From the NCBI GenBank assembly GCA_036502765.1, contig DASXXX010000208.1:1-15704 (forward strand): a stretch of DNA of 15,704 nucleotides. Reading direction: 5' to 3'. The position numbers and the translations under genes were made by a program. Below, piece after piece: positions 6,931-13,340 of this stretch (its first letter is position 1; each line of letters opens with the position of its first letter). Below the pieces are notes generated by a model. It searched no databases, was not told the DNA's origin, and worked only from the letters and a program-made list of their open reading frames with translations. Source of the stretch: DASUAS01 sp036502765. Its GTDB lineage: Bacteria; Actinomycetota; Acidimicrobiia; IMCC26256; DASPTH01.

Positions 6931-8121
6931 ATGCTCCGAGAGCTCCGATGCGCCGTCGAGCAGGTCCGCCGTTTGGTGGGCGCGCTCGAACCCGAGCGCT
7001 TCGCGGGTCCCGACGCTCGAGCGGTCGCGGAGCTCTTCGGTGAGCTCGAACGTCTCGCCGGCGGCGGCAAGGCACTCGCGGCGCGGCAGGTGGTGGCGAC
7101 GAACGCATGGCGCGGTGTCGGCGCGCACCGCGACGCTGCCGCATGGCTGTCGTCGGCGACGGGCACCACGGTCGGCGCGGCGAGGGCGACGCTCAACGCG
7201 TCGACCAAGTTGACCGAGCTCCCCGCCACCGAGGCGGCCGTGCGTGCCGGCGAGCTGTCCGGCGTGCAGATGGAGGCGGTCGCAGGTGCTGCGTCGATCG
7301 TGCCCGAGGTGGAGGCCCAGCTCCTCGAGAGTGCTCGTCACGACGGCGTGCGCGGGTTGCGGATCGCGTGCGATCGCGTGAAGGCCGCGGCGAGCAACGA
7401 CGCGGCTCAGCGCTACGAGCGCGCGTGCGAGGCGCGCGCGGTGCGGCACTGGGTCGACGCGGAGGGTGCGGGCCGCATCGACGTGCGGGGGCCACTCGAC
7501 GTCACCAGCAAGATGATGGCCGCCCTCCGTCCGTACGAGCGCGAGCTGTTCAAGGCGGCCCGACGGAGCGGAGTTCGCGAGCGACCCGAAGCGTTGGCGT
7601 TCGATGCGTTGTCGCGCGCGCTCGCGGCTCCCGCCGGAAGTCGGGCGAAGGTCCAGACCGAGCACGTCGTGCGCGTCGATCACGCCGCGCTGGTGCGCGG
7701 GTCGGTCGAGCCCGGCGAGGTCTGCGAGATCGCCGGCGTCGGCCCGATCCCGGTGCACGTCGCGTCTCGTCTGCTCGACGACTCGTTCGTCAAGGCGGTG
7801 CTGGTCGACGGTGTCGACGTGCTCGCCGTCTCGCACATCGGTCGCTCGATTCCTGCACATCTCCGCACTGCGCTCGAGGAGCTGTACCAGCAGTGCGTGA
7901 TCGGGGGGTGCGAGGTGCGCGAGCACCTCGAGAACGACCACAACCTGCCCGTCGAGTTCCACGGGCCGACCGCGCTGTGGAACCTCGGGCGGCTGTGCGG
8001 ACACCACCACGAGCACAAGCACCGTCACAACCTGCGCCTGGTCGGCGAGGGCACCCGCCAACGCTTCGTTCCCGCCGACGATCCAGAATATCTGAAAAAT
8101 CTGAGGTCACTACTATGCTGA
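6931..8121 (+). CDS. DUF222 / 13E12-family HNH endonuclease-like protein
   Basis: A 396-aa protein with the usual two-part family structure. Residues 1-230 form the helical, Ala- and Arg-rich DUF222 region, and about 318-370 form an HNH nuclease fold: C322 and C327, then ENDHNLP with D336-H337, H344, and LCGHHHEHKH (C356, H358-H360, H362), which can supply a zinc site and the metal-binding catalytic histidines. The HNH motif looks intact. GAGGAAG at 6921-6927 lies just before the ATG at 6931 and fixes the start. The promoter carries an SOS box, so induction by DNA damage is expected. The last 7 bp overlap the antitoxin gene. The family is abundant in actinobacteria and often present in many copies; its natural DNA target and role are unknown, and DNA cleavage is inferred from the fold only. 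Confidence 0.88.
   Translation: MLRELRCAVEQVRRLVGALEPERFAGPDARAVAELFGELERLAGGGKALAARQVVATNAWRGVGAHRDAAAWLSSATGTTVGAARATLNASTKLTELPATEAAVRAGELSGVQMEAVAGAASIVPEVEAQLLESARHDGVRGLRIACDRVKAAASNDAAQRYERACEARAVRHWVDAEGAGRIDVRGPLDVTSKMMAALRPYERELFKAARRSGVRERPEALAFDALSRALAAPAGSRAKVQTEHVVRVDHAALVRGSVEPGEVCEIAGVGPIPVHVASRLLDDSFVKAVLVDGVDVLAVSHIGRSIPAHLRTALEELYQQCVIGGCEVREHLENDHNLPVEFHGPTALWNLGRLCGHHHEHKHRHNLRLVGEGTRQRFVPADDPEYLKNLRSLLC
8090..8116 (+). promoter_or_regulatory. AT-rich junction with ATCTGA repeat before the antitoxin
   Basis: ATCTGA occurs at 8090-8095 and 8099-8104, a 9-bp step, in a stretch of A/T-rich sequence that contrasts with its GC-rich surroundings. TACTAT (8111-8116) runs into the antitoxin ATG. 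It could be a binding site for the antitoxin or a weak internal promoter, but it also codes for the end of the HNH protein (EYLKNLR). Confidence 0.3.
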
Positions 8122-8381
8122 ACGATGTGCGAGTGAGCGCCACCGAAGCCAGCCGCGGGTTCTCCGCGTTGCTGAATCGAGTCGCGGCCGGCGAGACGGT
8201 CGAGATCGAACGCCACGGCGACGTCGTCGCGGTGGTGATCCCGCGACGGTCCAGCTCCATGCGCGGCGCCGAGCTCGTCGAACTGTTCGAGCGGCTCCCG
8301 CATGTCGACGTCGGCTTCGCGGACGACGTGCGCAGCCTGGCCGCGATCACCCGGGCGCCGGTCGATCCGTGGACGTCCTGA
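8115..8381 (+). CDS. Phd/YefM-type antitoxin
   Basis: An 88-aa protein whose first 45 residues match the Phd/YefM fold: VSATEASRGFSALLNRV (7-23) followed by GETVEIERHGDVVAVVIP (26-43). This part dimerises and binds the operator. Residues 46-88 are the variable tail that should wrap around and neutralise the toxin. Its ATG at 8115 lies inside the last codons of the HNH gene (7-bp overlap, ATGCTGA), and its end overlaps the toxin start by 13 bp, so the three genes can be translated as a coupled series. GAGG at 8103-8106 may act as ribosome site. Typically such proteins repress their own operon, alone and with the toxin. The partner here is a PIN toxin, so it serves as a VapB-equivalent. Confidence 0.88.
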   Translation: MLNDVRVSATEASRGFSALLNRVAAGETVEIERHGDVVAVVIPRRSSSMRGAELVELFERLPHVDVGFADDVRSLAAITRAPVDPWTS

Positions 8382-8752
8382 TCGACACGTCGGTGTTGGT
8401 CGCCGTCGAGCGAGGTGATCTCGACTTCCGCACGATCGTCGAACCGGATGTGGCCTATTTCGTGTCCGTCATCTCGGCTGCGGAATTGCTCCACTGCGTG
8501 CATCGTGCAACGGGCAGACGCGCGCAGACGCGTTCTGCGTCAGTCGAAGCGCTGCTCACGAACACCGCTCTGCTCCCGATTGATCTCGCGGTCGCTCGCG
8601 CTTACTCGCGGATGTCATCGGCGCTCGCCCGCACCGGAGCTCCGGTCGACGCGAACGACCTCTGGATCGGCGCGACTGCGATTGCGCATGGCTTGAGGGT
8701 CTGGTCGCTCGATGGCGACTTCGACCGGATGCCCGGCGTCAGCGCAGGGTGA
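8369..8752 (+). CDS. vapC: VapC-like PIN-domain toxin ribonuclease
   Basis: A 127-aa single PIN domain. VapC toxins cut specific tRNAs or rRNA in a Mg2+-dependent way and arrest growth. The acidic site is present: D6 in LIDTSVL, E39 in SAAELLH, D97 in ANDLWIGATA, and D115/D117 in SLDGDF. Size and motif order are normal for the family, so the protein is probably active. The GTG start at 8369 lies inside the antitoxin gene, which keeps toxin synthesis dependent on antitoxin translation. The stop region overlaps, tail to tail, the converging gene at 8739 by 14 bp. RNA target not predictable from sequence. Confidence 0.88.
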   Translation: MDVLIDTSVLVAVERGDLDFRTIVEPDVAYFVSVISAAELLHCVHRATGRRAQTRSASVEALLTNTALLPIDLAVARAYSRMSSALARTGAPVDANDLWIGATAIAHGLRVWSLDGDFDRMPGVSAG

Positions 8753-9344
8753 TTCGCTTCAGGTCGAGGTACTCGGAGACCTCGAGCGCTGATTCGAACT
8801 GCTGCATCATCGCCTGCGCGTCGGCGGGCATCTCCCGCTGTTCGGCGGAACGCGCCGCTTCCTCGGACGTGAAGTAGACGAGGTCGGTGTAGCCGGAGTC
8901 ATCGTCGTGGATGGCGACGACCTCACCGATGACATCGGGCCGCACCGCACCGAGCACCTTCTCCGCCTCGGCCGAGTTGGCGAACATCTCGTCGGCCTTG
9001 GCCGCGTCCCTCACCTGGCCGCGCATGACCTGCACGAAGCCGGCGTCGTTCTTGCCGCCGCCGAAGAGCGTCTCGATGCGCGAGCAGTCGTGGAAGGTCA
9101 CGTCGTCGACGACCTTCTCCATCTCTGCGTACCACTCACCCTGCTCGGGTCGAGCGCTGTTCTTCGCCGCCGCTTCGGCCGACTCGAACCGGGCGGCCAC
9201 GACGAATCGCCCGTCGTCGGTCGTTCCCTCGGTCACGCCCAGGTAGCCCACCGCCCCGGGCCGGAGCTCTGCTTCCCACCGCTCGCCGAGGCGTTCGAAC
9301 GCGTCGACATCGGTCACTTTGCCGCTGATCACCTGCACGAACAT
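8739..9344 (-). CDS. duplicated ABM-like (dimeric alpha/beta-barrel) protein
   Basis: A 201-aa soluble protein made of two similar halves: MFVQVISGKVTD (1-12) and FVQVMRGQVRD (103-113) begin each half, followed in both by a helix, a strand (VVAARFES, 48-55; DLVYFTSEE, 154-162) and another helix. This is the pattern of the antibiotic-biosynthesis-monooxygenase/EthD superfamily, with one chain providing both halves of the barrel. A purine-rich GAAGGGAG site just before the ATG at 9344 supports that start, so the open frame up to 9443 is not used. Members range from monooxygenases to heme-degrading enzymes and structural relatives; no catalytic residue can be assigned, so function is unknown. 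It converges on vapC. Confidence 0.7.
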   Translation of the reverse strand: MFVQVISGKVTDVDAFERLGERWEAELRPGAVGYLGVTEGTTDDGRFVVAARFESAEAAAKNSARPEQGEWYAEMEKVVDDVTFHDCSRIETLFGGGKNDAGFVQVMRGQVRDAAKADEMFANSAEAEKVLGAVRPDVIGEVVAIHDDDSGYTDLVYFTSEEAARSAEQREMPADAQAMMQQFESALEVSEYLDLKRITLR

Positions 9345-9420
9345 GGCGCACTCCCTTCGTGCTGCCGTCTGCTGGGACTGCCCTGACGGTAGACCTGCCT
9401 CCGGACGATGTCGACAGGGC

Positions 9421-10752
9421 TCACTCCGGTTGATGATCGCCACCGGCGAGGGCCGCAGGCGGGTCGGGATCGCTCCCCGGGCCCGAATCCGGTTGTGAGT
9501 CCCGTTGGTAGGTGGTGACCGAGGCCTGGCCCATTACGAGCATCGCCGCGACCGCCGCGAGCAATCCGGGGACGATGAAGCCGGGTCGGCCTGTGGTCTC
9601 GGCGACGAACATCACCGCCGCCAACGGCACCCGGTACCCGGCGCCGAGGAAGGCGGCGACGCCGATGACGACGAACAACGTGGTGTTGGCGTCGCCGACG
9701 ATCCCGACCGCGATGCGACCCATCAGTGCACCGGCCACGACCAGCGGGATGAACAGACCGCCGACGCCGCTGCCGGCGACGGTCGTCGCGGTGGCGAGAC
9801 ACCGCGCCACCAGCACGACGGCGAGGAGCCAGAGCGCGCGGTCGGGTGACGTCGCCCACGCGATGGTCTGGTAGCCGGGGCCGATGGTGAGCGGTCGGTC
9901 GCTGAGCGACCACACGATCCCGAACAGCGCCGCAAGCGTGAGGCCACACCCGATGACGCGCATCCACGGACCGAATCGCGTGTTCACCCACTTCGCGAGC
10001 AGGATGAGTTGCGCGAACGCGCGCGCACCCAGGCCCGCGGCGACGCCGAGCGCGAGCGCGCCGGCGAGATCGGCGAACGACAGCGGCGGCGGCGAACCCT
10101 GCGCCGCGAACAACGGCGTCGTGCCGTTGACGAACACGTAGGCCAGGTAGCCCGACGCCGACGCGACCAGCGCGGGGAGCAGCATCCGGCGCGCGAAGTC
10201 TTCCTTGTAGGGAACCTCGAGCGCGAACAGCGCGCCCGCGGCGGGAGCCTTGAAGATCGCGGCGACGCCCGCGGCCGCGCCCGCGACCAGGAGCACCTGG
10301 CGGCTGCTGCCGGCAGTGAAGCGCGGGAAGCGCCGTTGCAGGAACGAGCCGAACCACGACCCGACGTAGAGCGATCCACCTTCGAGACCCATCGCACCGC
10401 CGAAGGCCGGTGTGGCGATGGCGGCGAGCGCGCGGCCCGGGAGCTCGCGCAGCTTCAGCGCGTCCTGGGGATCGTGGAACGCCCTGAGGTAGAGGTCGGT
10501 CATGCCGGAGTCGGTCGTCCGCGCGATGTAGCGGAGCGCGAGCCACGACAGAGCGAGCCCGACCAACGGCATGAACGCCAACACCCACGGAGAGAGCTCG
10601 AAGAGGTGGTCGAGGATCCCGTCGACGACGATCCAGTCGAACGCCGCCACCGCGAAGCCGGTGACGGCGCCGGTGATCGCGGCGAGGACGATGACCTCGT
10701 GCGATCGACGTGCGAACTCACGGAAGCGTCGGGTGGTGTCGCCGGGGCTCAC
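9421..10752 (-). CDS. ClC-family chloride channel/transporter
   Basis: A 443-aa polytopic membrane protein with the ClC repeat pattern. The gating glutamate is present: E124 in MGLEGGSLYVGS (121-132), corresponding to the GREGP region, and the third selectivity motif GGLFIP (331-336) is clear. The first motif, usually GSGIP, reads DSGMT (81-85), and the proline of GREGP is Gly here, so this is a divergent subgroup. E179 in FALEVPYKED lies where the internal proton glutamate of exchangers is expected. The C-terminal tail (about 415-443) is Pro/Asp-rich and there is no CBS domain. The GTG start at 10752 overlaps the marR stop as GTGA, so the two are co-translated and likely co-regulated. Whether it carries Cl-, F- or another anion, and as channel or H+ exchanger, is open. 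Confidence 0.87.
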   Translation of the reverse strand: MSPGDTTRRFREFARRSHEVIVLAAITGAVTGFAVAAFDWIVVDGILDHLFELSPWVLAFMPLVGLALSWLALRYIARTTDSGMTDLYLRAFHDPQDALKLRELPGRALAAIATPAFGGAMGLEGGSLYVGSWFGSFLQRRFPRFTAGSSRQVLLVAGAAAGVAAIFKAPAAGALFALEVPYKEDFARRMLLPALVASASGYLAYVFVNGTTPLFAAQGSPPPLSFADLAGALALGVAAGLGARAFAQLILLAKWVNTRFGPWMRVIGCGLTLAALFGIVWSLSDRPLTIGPGYQTIAWATSPDRALWLLAVVLVARCLATATTVAGSGVGGLFIPLVVAGALMGRIAVGIVGDANTTLFVVIGVAAFLGAGYRVPLAAVMFVAETTGRPGFIVPGLLAAVAAMLVMGQASVTTYQRDSQPDSGPGSDPDPPAALAGGDHQPE

Positions 10753-11228
10753 GCGTCGGCCCCGTCGGTGAGGCCCCTGAACCACGCGGTGTCGGCGGGT
10801 TCACCGGCAGCGTCGCCCAGTGCGTGGAGCGCATGCACCATCGCGGCGCGCTCGCGCGCAGGGATGTTGGCGGCGATGTGGGCGATCTCCTCGCGCCGGC
10901 GGACGGTGACCGCGTCGACGAGGCGTCGGCCCTTCGGCGTGAGCCGGATCGACACCTCCCGCCGGTTCGCCGGCGATTCACCGCGGTGCACCAGCCGCTT
11001 GGCGACCAGACGGTCGCACAGGCGGGTGATGGTCGACGGGTGTACCGCCAGGGCTTCGGCCAACCCCGTCGGTCGTTGGGGCCCTCTGCTGGCCAGGACC
11101 ACCAGGGCCCGGTACTGGGGGAGGGTCACGTCGTGATCGGCAGCGGCCAGCGACCGCACGGCGACTGAGACGAGGACCCGGGAGCCCTGGAGCACGGCGT
11201 CGACGAGCTCGTCGTCAGTAACTTGCAT
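10749..11228 (-). CDS. MarR-family transcriptional regulator
   Basis: A 159-aa winged-helix dimer protein. Residues 35-105 hold the DNA-binding part: VTLPQYRALVVL, the recognition helix region LAVHPSTITRLCDRLV (60-75) and the wing RGESPANRREVSIRLTPKG (82-100), with flanking helices for dimerisation. MarR proteins usually repress their own operon and a neighbour and release DNA upon binding a ligand or on oxidation. The ATG at 11228 sits 7 nt from TACAAT-side sequence (-10 at 11243-11238), so the transcript is leaderless or nearly so. It shares an upstream region with the MOSC gene and an operon with the ClC gene, suggesting control of both; the ligand is unknown. Confidence 0.9.
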   Translation of the reverse strand: MQVTDDELVDAVLQGSRVLVSVAVRSLAAADHDVTLPQYRALVVLASRGPQRPTGLAEALAVHPSTITRLCDRLVAKRLVHRGESPANRREVSIRLTPKGRRLVDAVTVRRREEIAHIAANIPARERAAMVHALHALGDAAGEPADTAWFRGLTDGADA

Positions 11229-11237
11229 AGTACAAGT
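11221..11237. promoter_or_regulatory. inverted repeat, probable MarR operator
   Basis: ACTTG (11221-11225) and CAAGT (11233-11237) form a dyad with a 7-bp centre in an AT-rich patch. It lies directly between the minus-strand -10 TACAAT (11243-11238) and the marR start, overlapping the start codon. The half-site type and location fit autorepression by the MarR protein and control of the divergent MOSC gene. Confidence 0.55.
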
Positions 11238-11267
11238 ATTGTAGAGGGCATGTAACGGTTGCGTCCA
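11238..11267 (-). promoter_or_regulatory. marR-clc promoter
   Basis: On the minus strand TACAAT (11243-11238) is a strong -10 and TGGACG (11267-11262) a moderate -35, with an 18-bp spacer. The start of transcription falls 2-3 nt before the ATG, so no ribosome site can exist upstream: translation must be leaderless. Confidence 0.5.
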
Positions 11268-11284
11268 CTGCGAGACTGCACCCC

Positions 11285-11941
11285 ATGGCCCGGGTGGTGT
11301 CGGTGAACGTGGGTGCGGTGCGGACGGTCGAGTGGCACGGGCGCGCCGTGACCACCGGGATCTGGAAGTCGCCGCTCGACGGACGGGTCGCGGTGCGGGG
11401 CGTGAACCTCGCGGGTGACGACCAGGCGGATCGGCGGGTGCACGGTGGACCCGACAAGGCGGTCTACGCGTACGCGGTCGAGGACTACGCGTGGTGGTCG
11501 CAGGAGCTCGGGCGCGACGTCGGGCAAGAGCTGGGTCCGGGGACGTTCGGCGAGAACCTCACCGTCGAGGGCGTCGACCTGGGCGCGTTGGTGATCGGCA
11601 CGCGCTGGCTCGTGGGGACCACCGAGCTCGAGGTGGCGCAGCCTCGGCAGCCGTGCTTCAAGCTCGGGATTCGCATGGGCGACGCCGAGTTCGTCGACCG
11701 CTTCGACGAGGCGGCGCGGTTCGGCGCGTACCTCCGGATCGTGCGCGAGGGCGACGTCGGTGCCGGTGACGAGATCACCATCGTGCCGCCCGCCACCAGC
11801 ATCGACGGTGGGATCACCACTGCCGAGCTCGGCACCGTGACCCGCGACGCCGACGAAGCGTTCCTCACGCGTGTCGCCGGCGATTCGGCCGTGCCCGAGG
11901 GTTGGCGCGACTGGGCGGCGCGTCAGCTCGCGCGTCGGTGA
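11285..11941 (+). CDS. MOSC-domain protein (YiiM-like)
   Basis: A 218-aa protein of the MOSC superfamily, all-beta proteins that handle the molybdenum cofactor or sulfur carried on a conserved cysteine. Visible landmarks are GDDQADRRVHGGPDKAVYAY (44-63), PGTFGENLTVEG (85-96) and AQPRQPCFKLG (118-128), where C124 is the conserved cysteine. Length and layout match the YiiM type, which in E. coli reduces N-hydroxylated compounds such as 6-hydroxylaminopurine. The ATG at 11285 was taken for lack of a better one; no clear ribosome site is visible. It is divergent from the MarR gene across a shared operator, so it may respond to the same ligand. The last 19 bp overlap the converging FMN reductase gene. 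Confidence 0.88.
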   Translation: MARVVSVNVGAVRTVEWHGRAVTTGIWKSPLDGRVAVRGVNLAGDDQADRRVHGGPDKAVYAYAVEDYAWWSQELGRDVGQELGPGTFGENLTVEGVDLGALVIGTRWLVGTTELEVAQPRQPCFKLGIRMGDAEFVDRFDEAARFGAYLRIVREGDVGAGDEITIVPPATSIDGGITTAELGTVTRDADEAFLTRVAGDSAVPEGWRDWAARQLARR

Positions 11942-12408
11942 ACCGACGTGGCGAACGCGTCGATGACCCGCGCGAGCACGGCGGCGGGCTCGTCGTCCTT
12001 GGTGACGGTGAACGAGATGACGACGTGGCTGCCCTGGTACCCGAGGACCTCCTCGACCCAGCGCCGAGCGTTCGCGCCGCGTTCGGGGCTCGGGGCTGCG
12101 CTCACGACCGCGACGCGCTTGTCGTAGAGCTCGCCGGTGCCGACCAACCAGTCGAGCGCGTTCTTGAGCACCCCGGGCATGCCGCCTGCGTATTCGGGCG
12201 TCGCGAGCAGCACGCCGTCGGCGCGCGTGACCGCGTCGCGCAATGATGCGACCCGTGCGCCACCGTCGTCGTCCGGAGTGAAGTGGGGGAGCAGACCGAG
12301 GCCGTCCCAGATCTCGACGTGTTCGGAATCACTCGCGGCCATCGCGCGCACCAGCGCCGAATTCGACGACGACTCCTTCAGGCTCCCGGAGATGGCGACC
12401 AGATGCAC
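11923..12408 (-). CDS. NADPH-dependent FMN reductase (flavodoxin-like)
   Basis: A 161-aa flavodoxin-fold enzyme of the NADPH-dependent FMN reductase / azoreductase group. The phosphate-binding loop of FMN is GSLKESSSNSAL (8-19), and TPEYAGGMPGVLKNALDWL (70-88) is the characteristic second flavin-binding segment. Such proteins reduce FMN, quinones, chromate or azo dyes and often protect against redox stress. The start is GTG at 12408, chosen because MHLVAISGS gives the normal first strand; no Shine-Dalgarno is seen and a dyad overlaps the start codon. It converges with the MOSC gene by a 19-bp overlap and diverges from the GNAT gene 44 bp away. Confidence 0.88.
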   Translation of the reverse strand: MHLVAISGSLKESSSNSALVRAMAASDSEHVEIWDGLGLLPHFTPDDDGGARVASLRDAVTRADGVLLATPEYAGGMPGVLKNALDWLVGTGELYDKRVAVVSAAPSPERGANARRWVEEVLGYQGSHVVISFTVTKDDEPAAVLARVIDAFATSVHRRAS

Positions 12409-12424
12409 GGGTCGGTGAACCCGT
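12407..12424. promoter_or_regulatory. dyad over the FMN reductase start codon
   Basis: ACGGGT (12407-12412) and ACCCGT (12419-12424) are perfect inverted arms around a 6-bp centre in the 44-bp gap between the reductase and the GNAT gene. It could be an operator for a dimeric repressor of both genes. Its arms overlap the GTG start, so an RNA stem hiding the start is another option. Confidence 0.35.
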
Positions 12425-12452
12425 TCGACGGCCGCCGCATTCCGACAGCCGG

Positions 12453-13220
12453 ATGATGAGCGCGGGTCCGATGCCCCGTGCGATGCCGGGTGAAGCGACG
12501 TTGGTGGCGTCGTGGCGTGCGCTGGCCCGGACCTCCGCAGGCGCCACCGTGAGCGAGACCCCCGGATCGGTCTCGGCCGTCTTTCCGGTCTGGGCGCCGT
12601 TGAACAACGCCATCGGCCGCGTGGCCGCGCTCGACGTCGACGCCACCGCGGCGGAGGTGGCGCGACTGGCGCAGCGGTACACCGTCGCGGGAGTCGACGC
12701 GTGGGCGTACTGGGTGTCGAGTGCGAGCCGTCACCTCGGTGATGCAGACGACGCCATCGTCGCCGGCGCCGCCCGCGACGCGACGACGTTGGTCATGACG
12801 GCCGATCTCGGCGACCTCGCAGACGGCGTGAGCACGAGCGCGCACGCGGTGCCGACCACGATCGCCACCGCGGCGATGGCGGGAGATACGCGGGTCGCGG
12901 TCGACGAGCTCGGCGTCGCCGACTCCGGTTCGGAGATCGAGGCGTGGGTCATGGTGCGCGACGGGTTCGCGGTCGCAGGGCTGTGGGCGTGCGTGCACGA
13001 CGCCGACTGCGGCATCTACGCGGTGGGCACCGTGCCCGGGTGGCGGCGCCAGGGCATCGCCGGCGCGCTGGTCGAGCACGCGCTGGCCGCGGCTCGCGGG
13101 CGAGGTGCGCGCACGGCGTCGCTCCAGTCGACGCCCGAGGCGGTGTCGCTGTACGAGTCACTCGGGTTCGTGGCCGTCGGGCGGTACGCGGAGTGGTTGG
13201 TCACCACCGCGGGCCGCTGA
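12453..13220 (+). CDS. GNAT-family N-acetyltransferase with extended N-terminal region
   Basis: A 255-aa protein. The C-terminal part (about 145-253) is a GNAT fold: the acetyl-CoA loop VPGWRRQGIAGALVEHAL (194-211, with R198-R199-Q200-G201-x-A/G) and LYESLGFVAVGRY (233-245). Acetyl transfer to an amine or small molecule is expected; the substrate is unknown. Residues 1-140 show no motif I can name; their length and strand/helix rhythm would allow a degenerate first GNAT copy. Start choice is uncertain: ATG occurs at 12453, 12456, 12471 and 12483, and none has a convincing ribosome site. It is divergent from the FMN reductase. Confidence 0.78.
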   Translation: MMSAGPMPRAMPGEATLVASWRALARTSAGATVSETPGSVSAVFPVWAPLNNAIGRVAALDVDATAAEVARLAQRYTVAGVDAWAYWVSSASRHLGDADDAIVAGAARDATTLVMTADLGDLADGVSTSAHAVPTTIATAAMAGDTRVAVDELGVADSGSEIEAWVMVRDGFAVAGLWACVHDADCGIYAVGTVPGWRRQGIAGALVEHALAAARGRGARTASLQSTPEAVSLYESLGFVAVGRYAEWLVTTAGR

Positions 13221-13247
13221 ACGTCGCCGCGGCCAGTCATGCCGACG

Positions 13248-13262
13248 TTTCAGGATTTCAGG
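13248..13262 (+). repeat. tandem TTTCAGG direct repeat upstream of the acidic repeat gene
   Basis: TTTCAGG occurs twice with an 8-bp step (13248-13254 and 13256-13262), about 80 bp before the ATG at 13341 and inside the 120-bp gap after the GNAT gene. TTGCAG (13263-13268 region) follows at once and could be a -35, but no good -10 was found. A regulator site is possible. Confidence 0.3.
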
Positions 13263-13328
13263 TTGCAGTCAGCGCCTTCGGGCACCGTGGCGGGATGCGC
13301 TGCCGAACCCGTCGGTGGCACCCGAACC

Positions 13329-13334
13329 AAGGAG
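13329..13334 (+). promoter_or_regulatory. ribosome binding site of the acidic repeat protein gene
   Basis: AAGGAG ends 6 nt before the ATG at 13341. It decides the start, since the reading frame stays open back to 13239. Confidence 0.75.
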
Positions 13335-13340
13335 CCCGAC

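Noticed and set aside
8278..8291. TCGAAC-TG-TTCGAG, similar to a second SOS box, inside the antitoxin gene
   Set aside because: The arms are 2 bp apart instead of 4, and the sequence codes for VELFE of the antitoxin.
9292..9303. Perfect 12-bp palindrome GCGTTCGAACGC
   Set aside because: It lies within the ABM-like coding sequence (residues AFERL region) with no nearby start; probably chance in GC-rich DNA.
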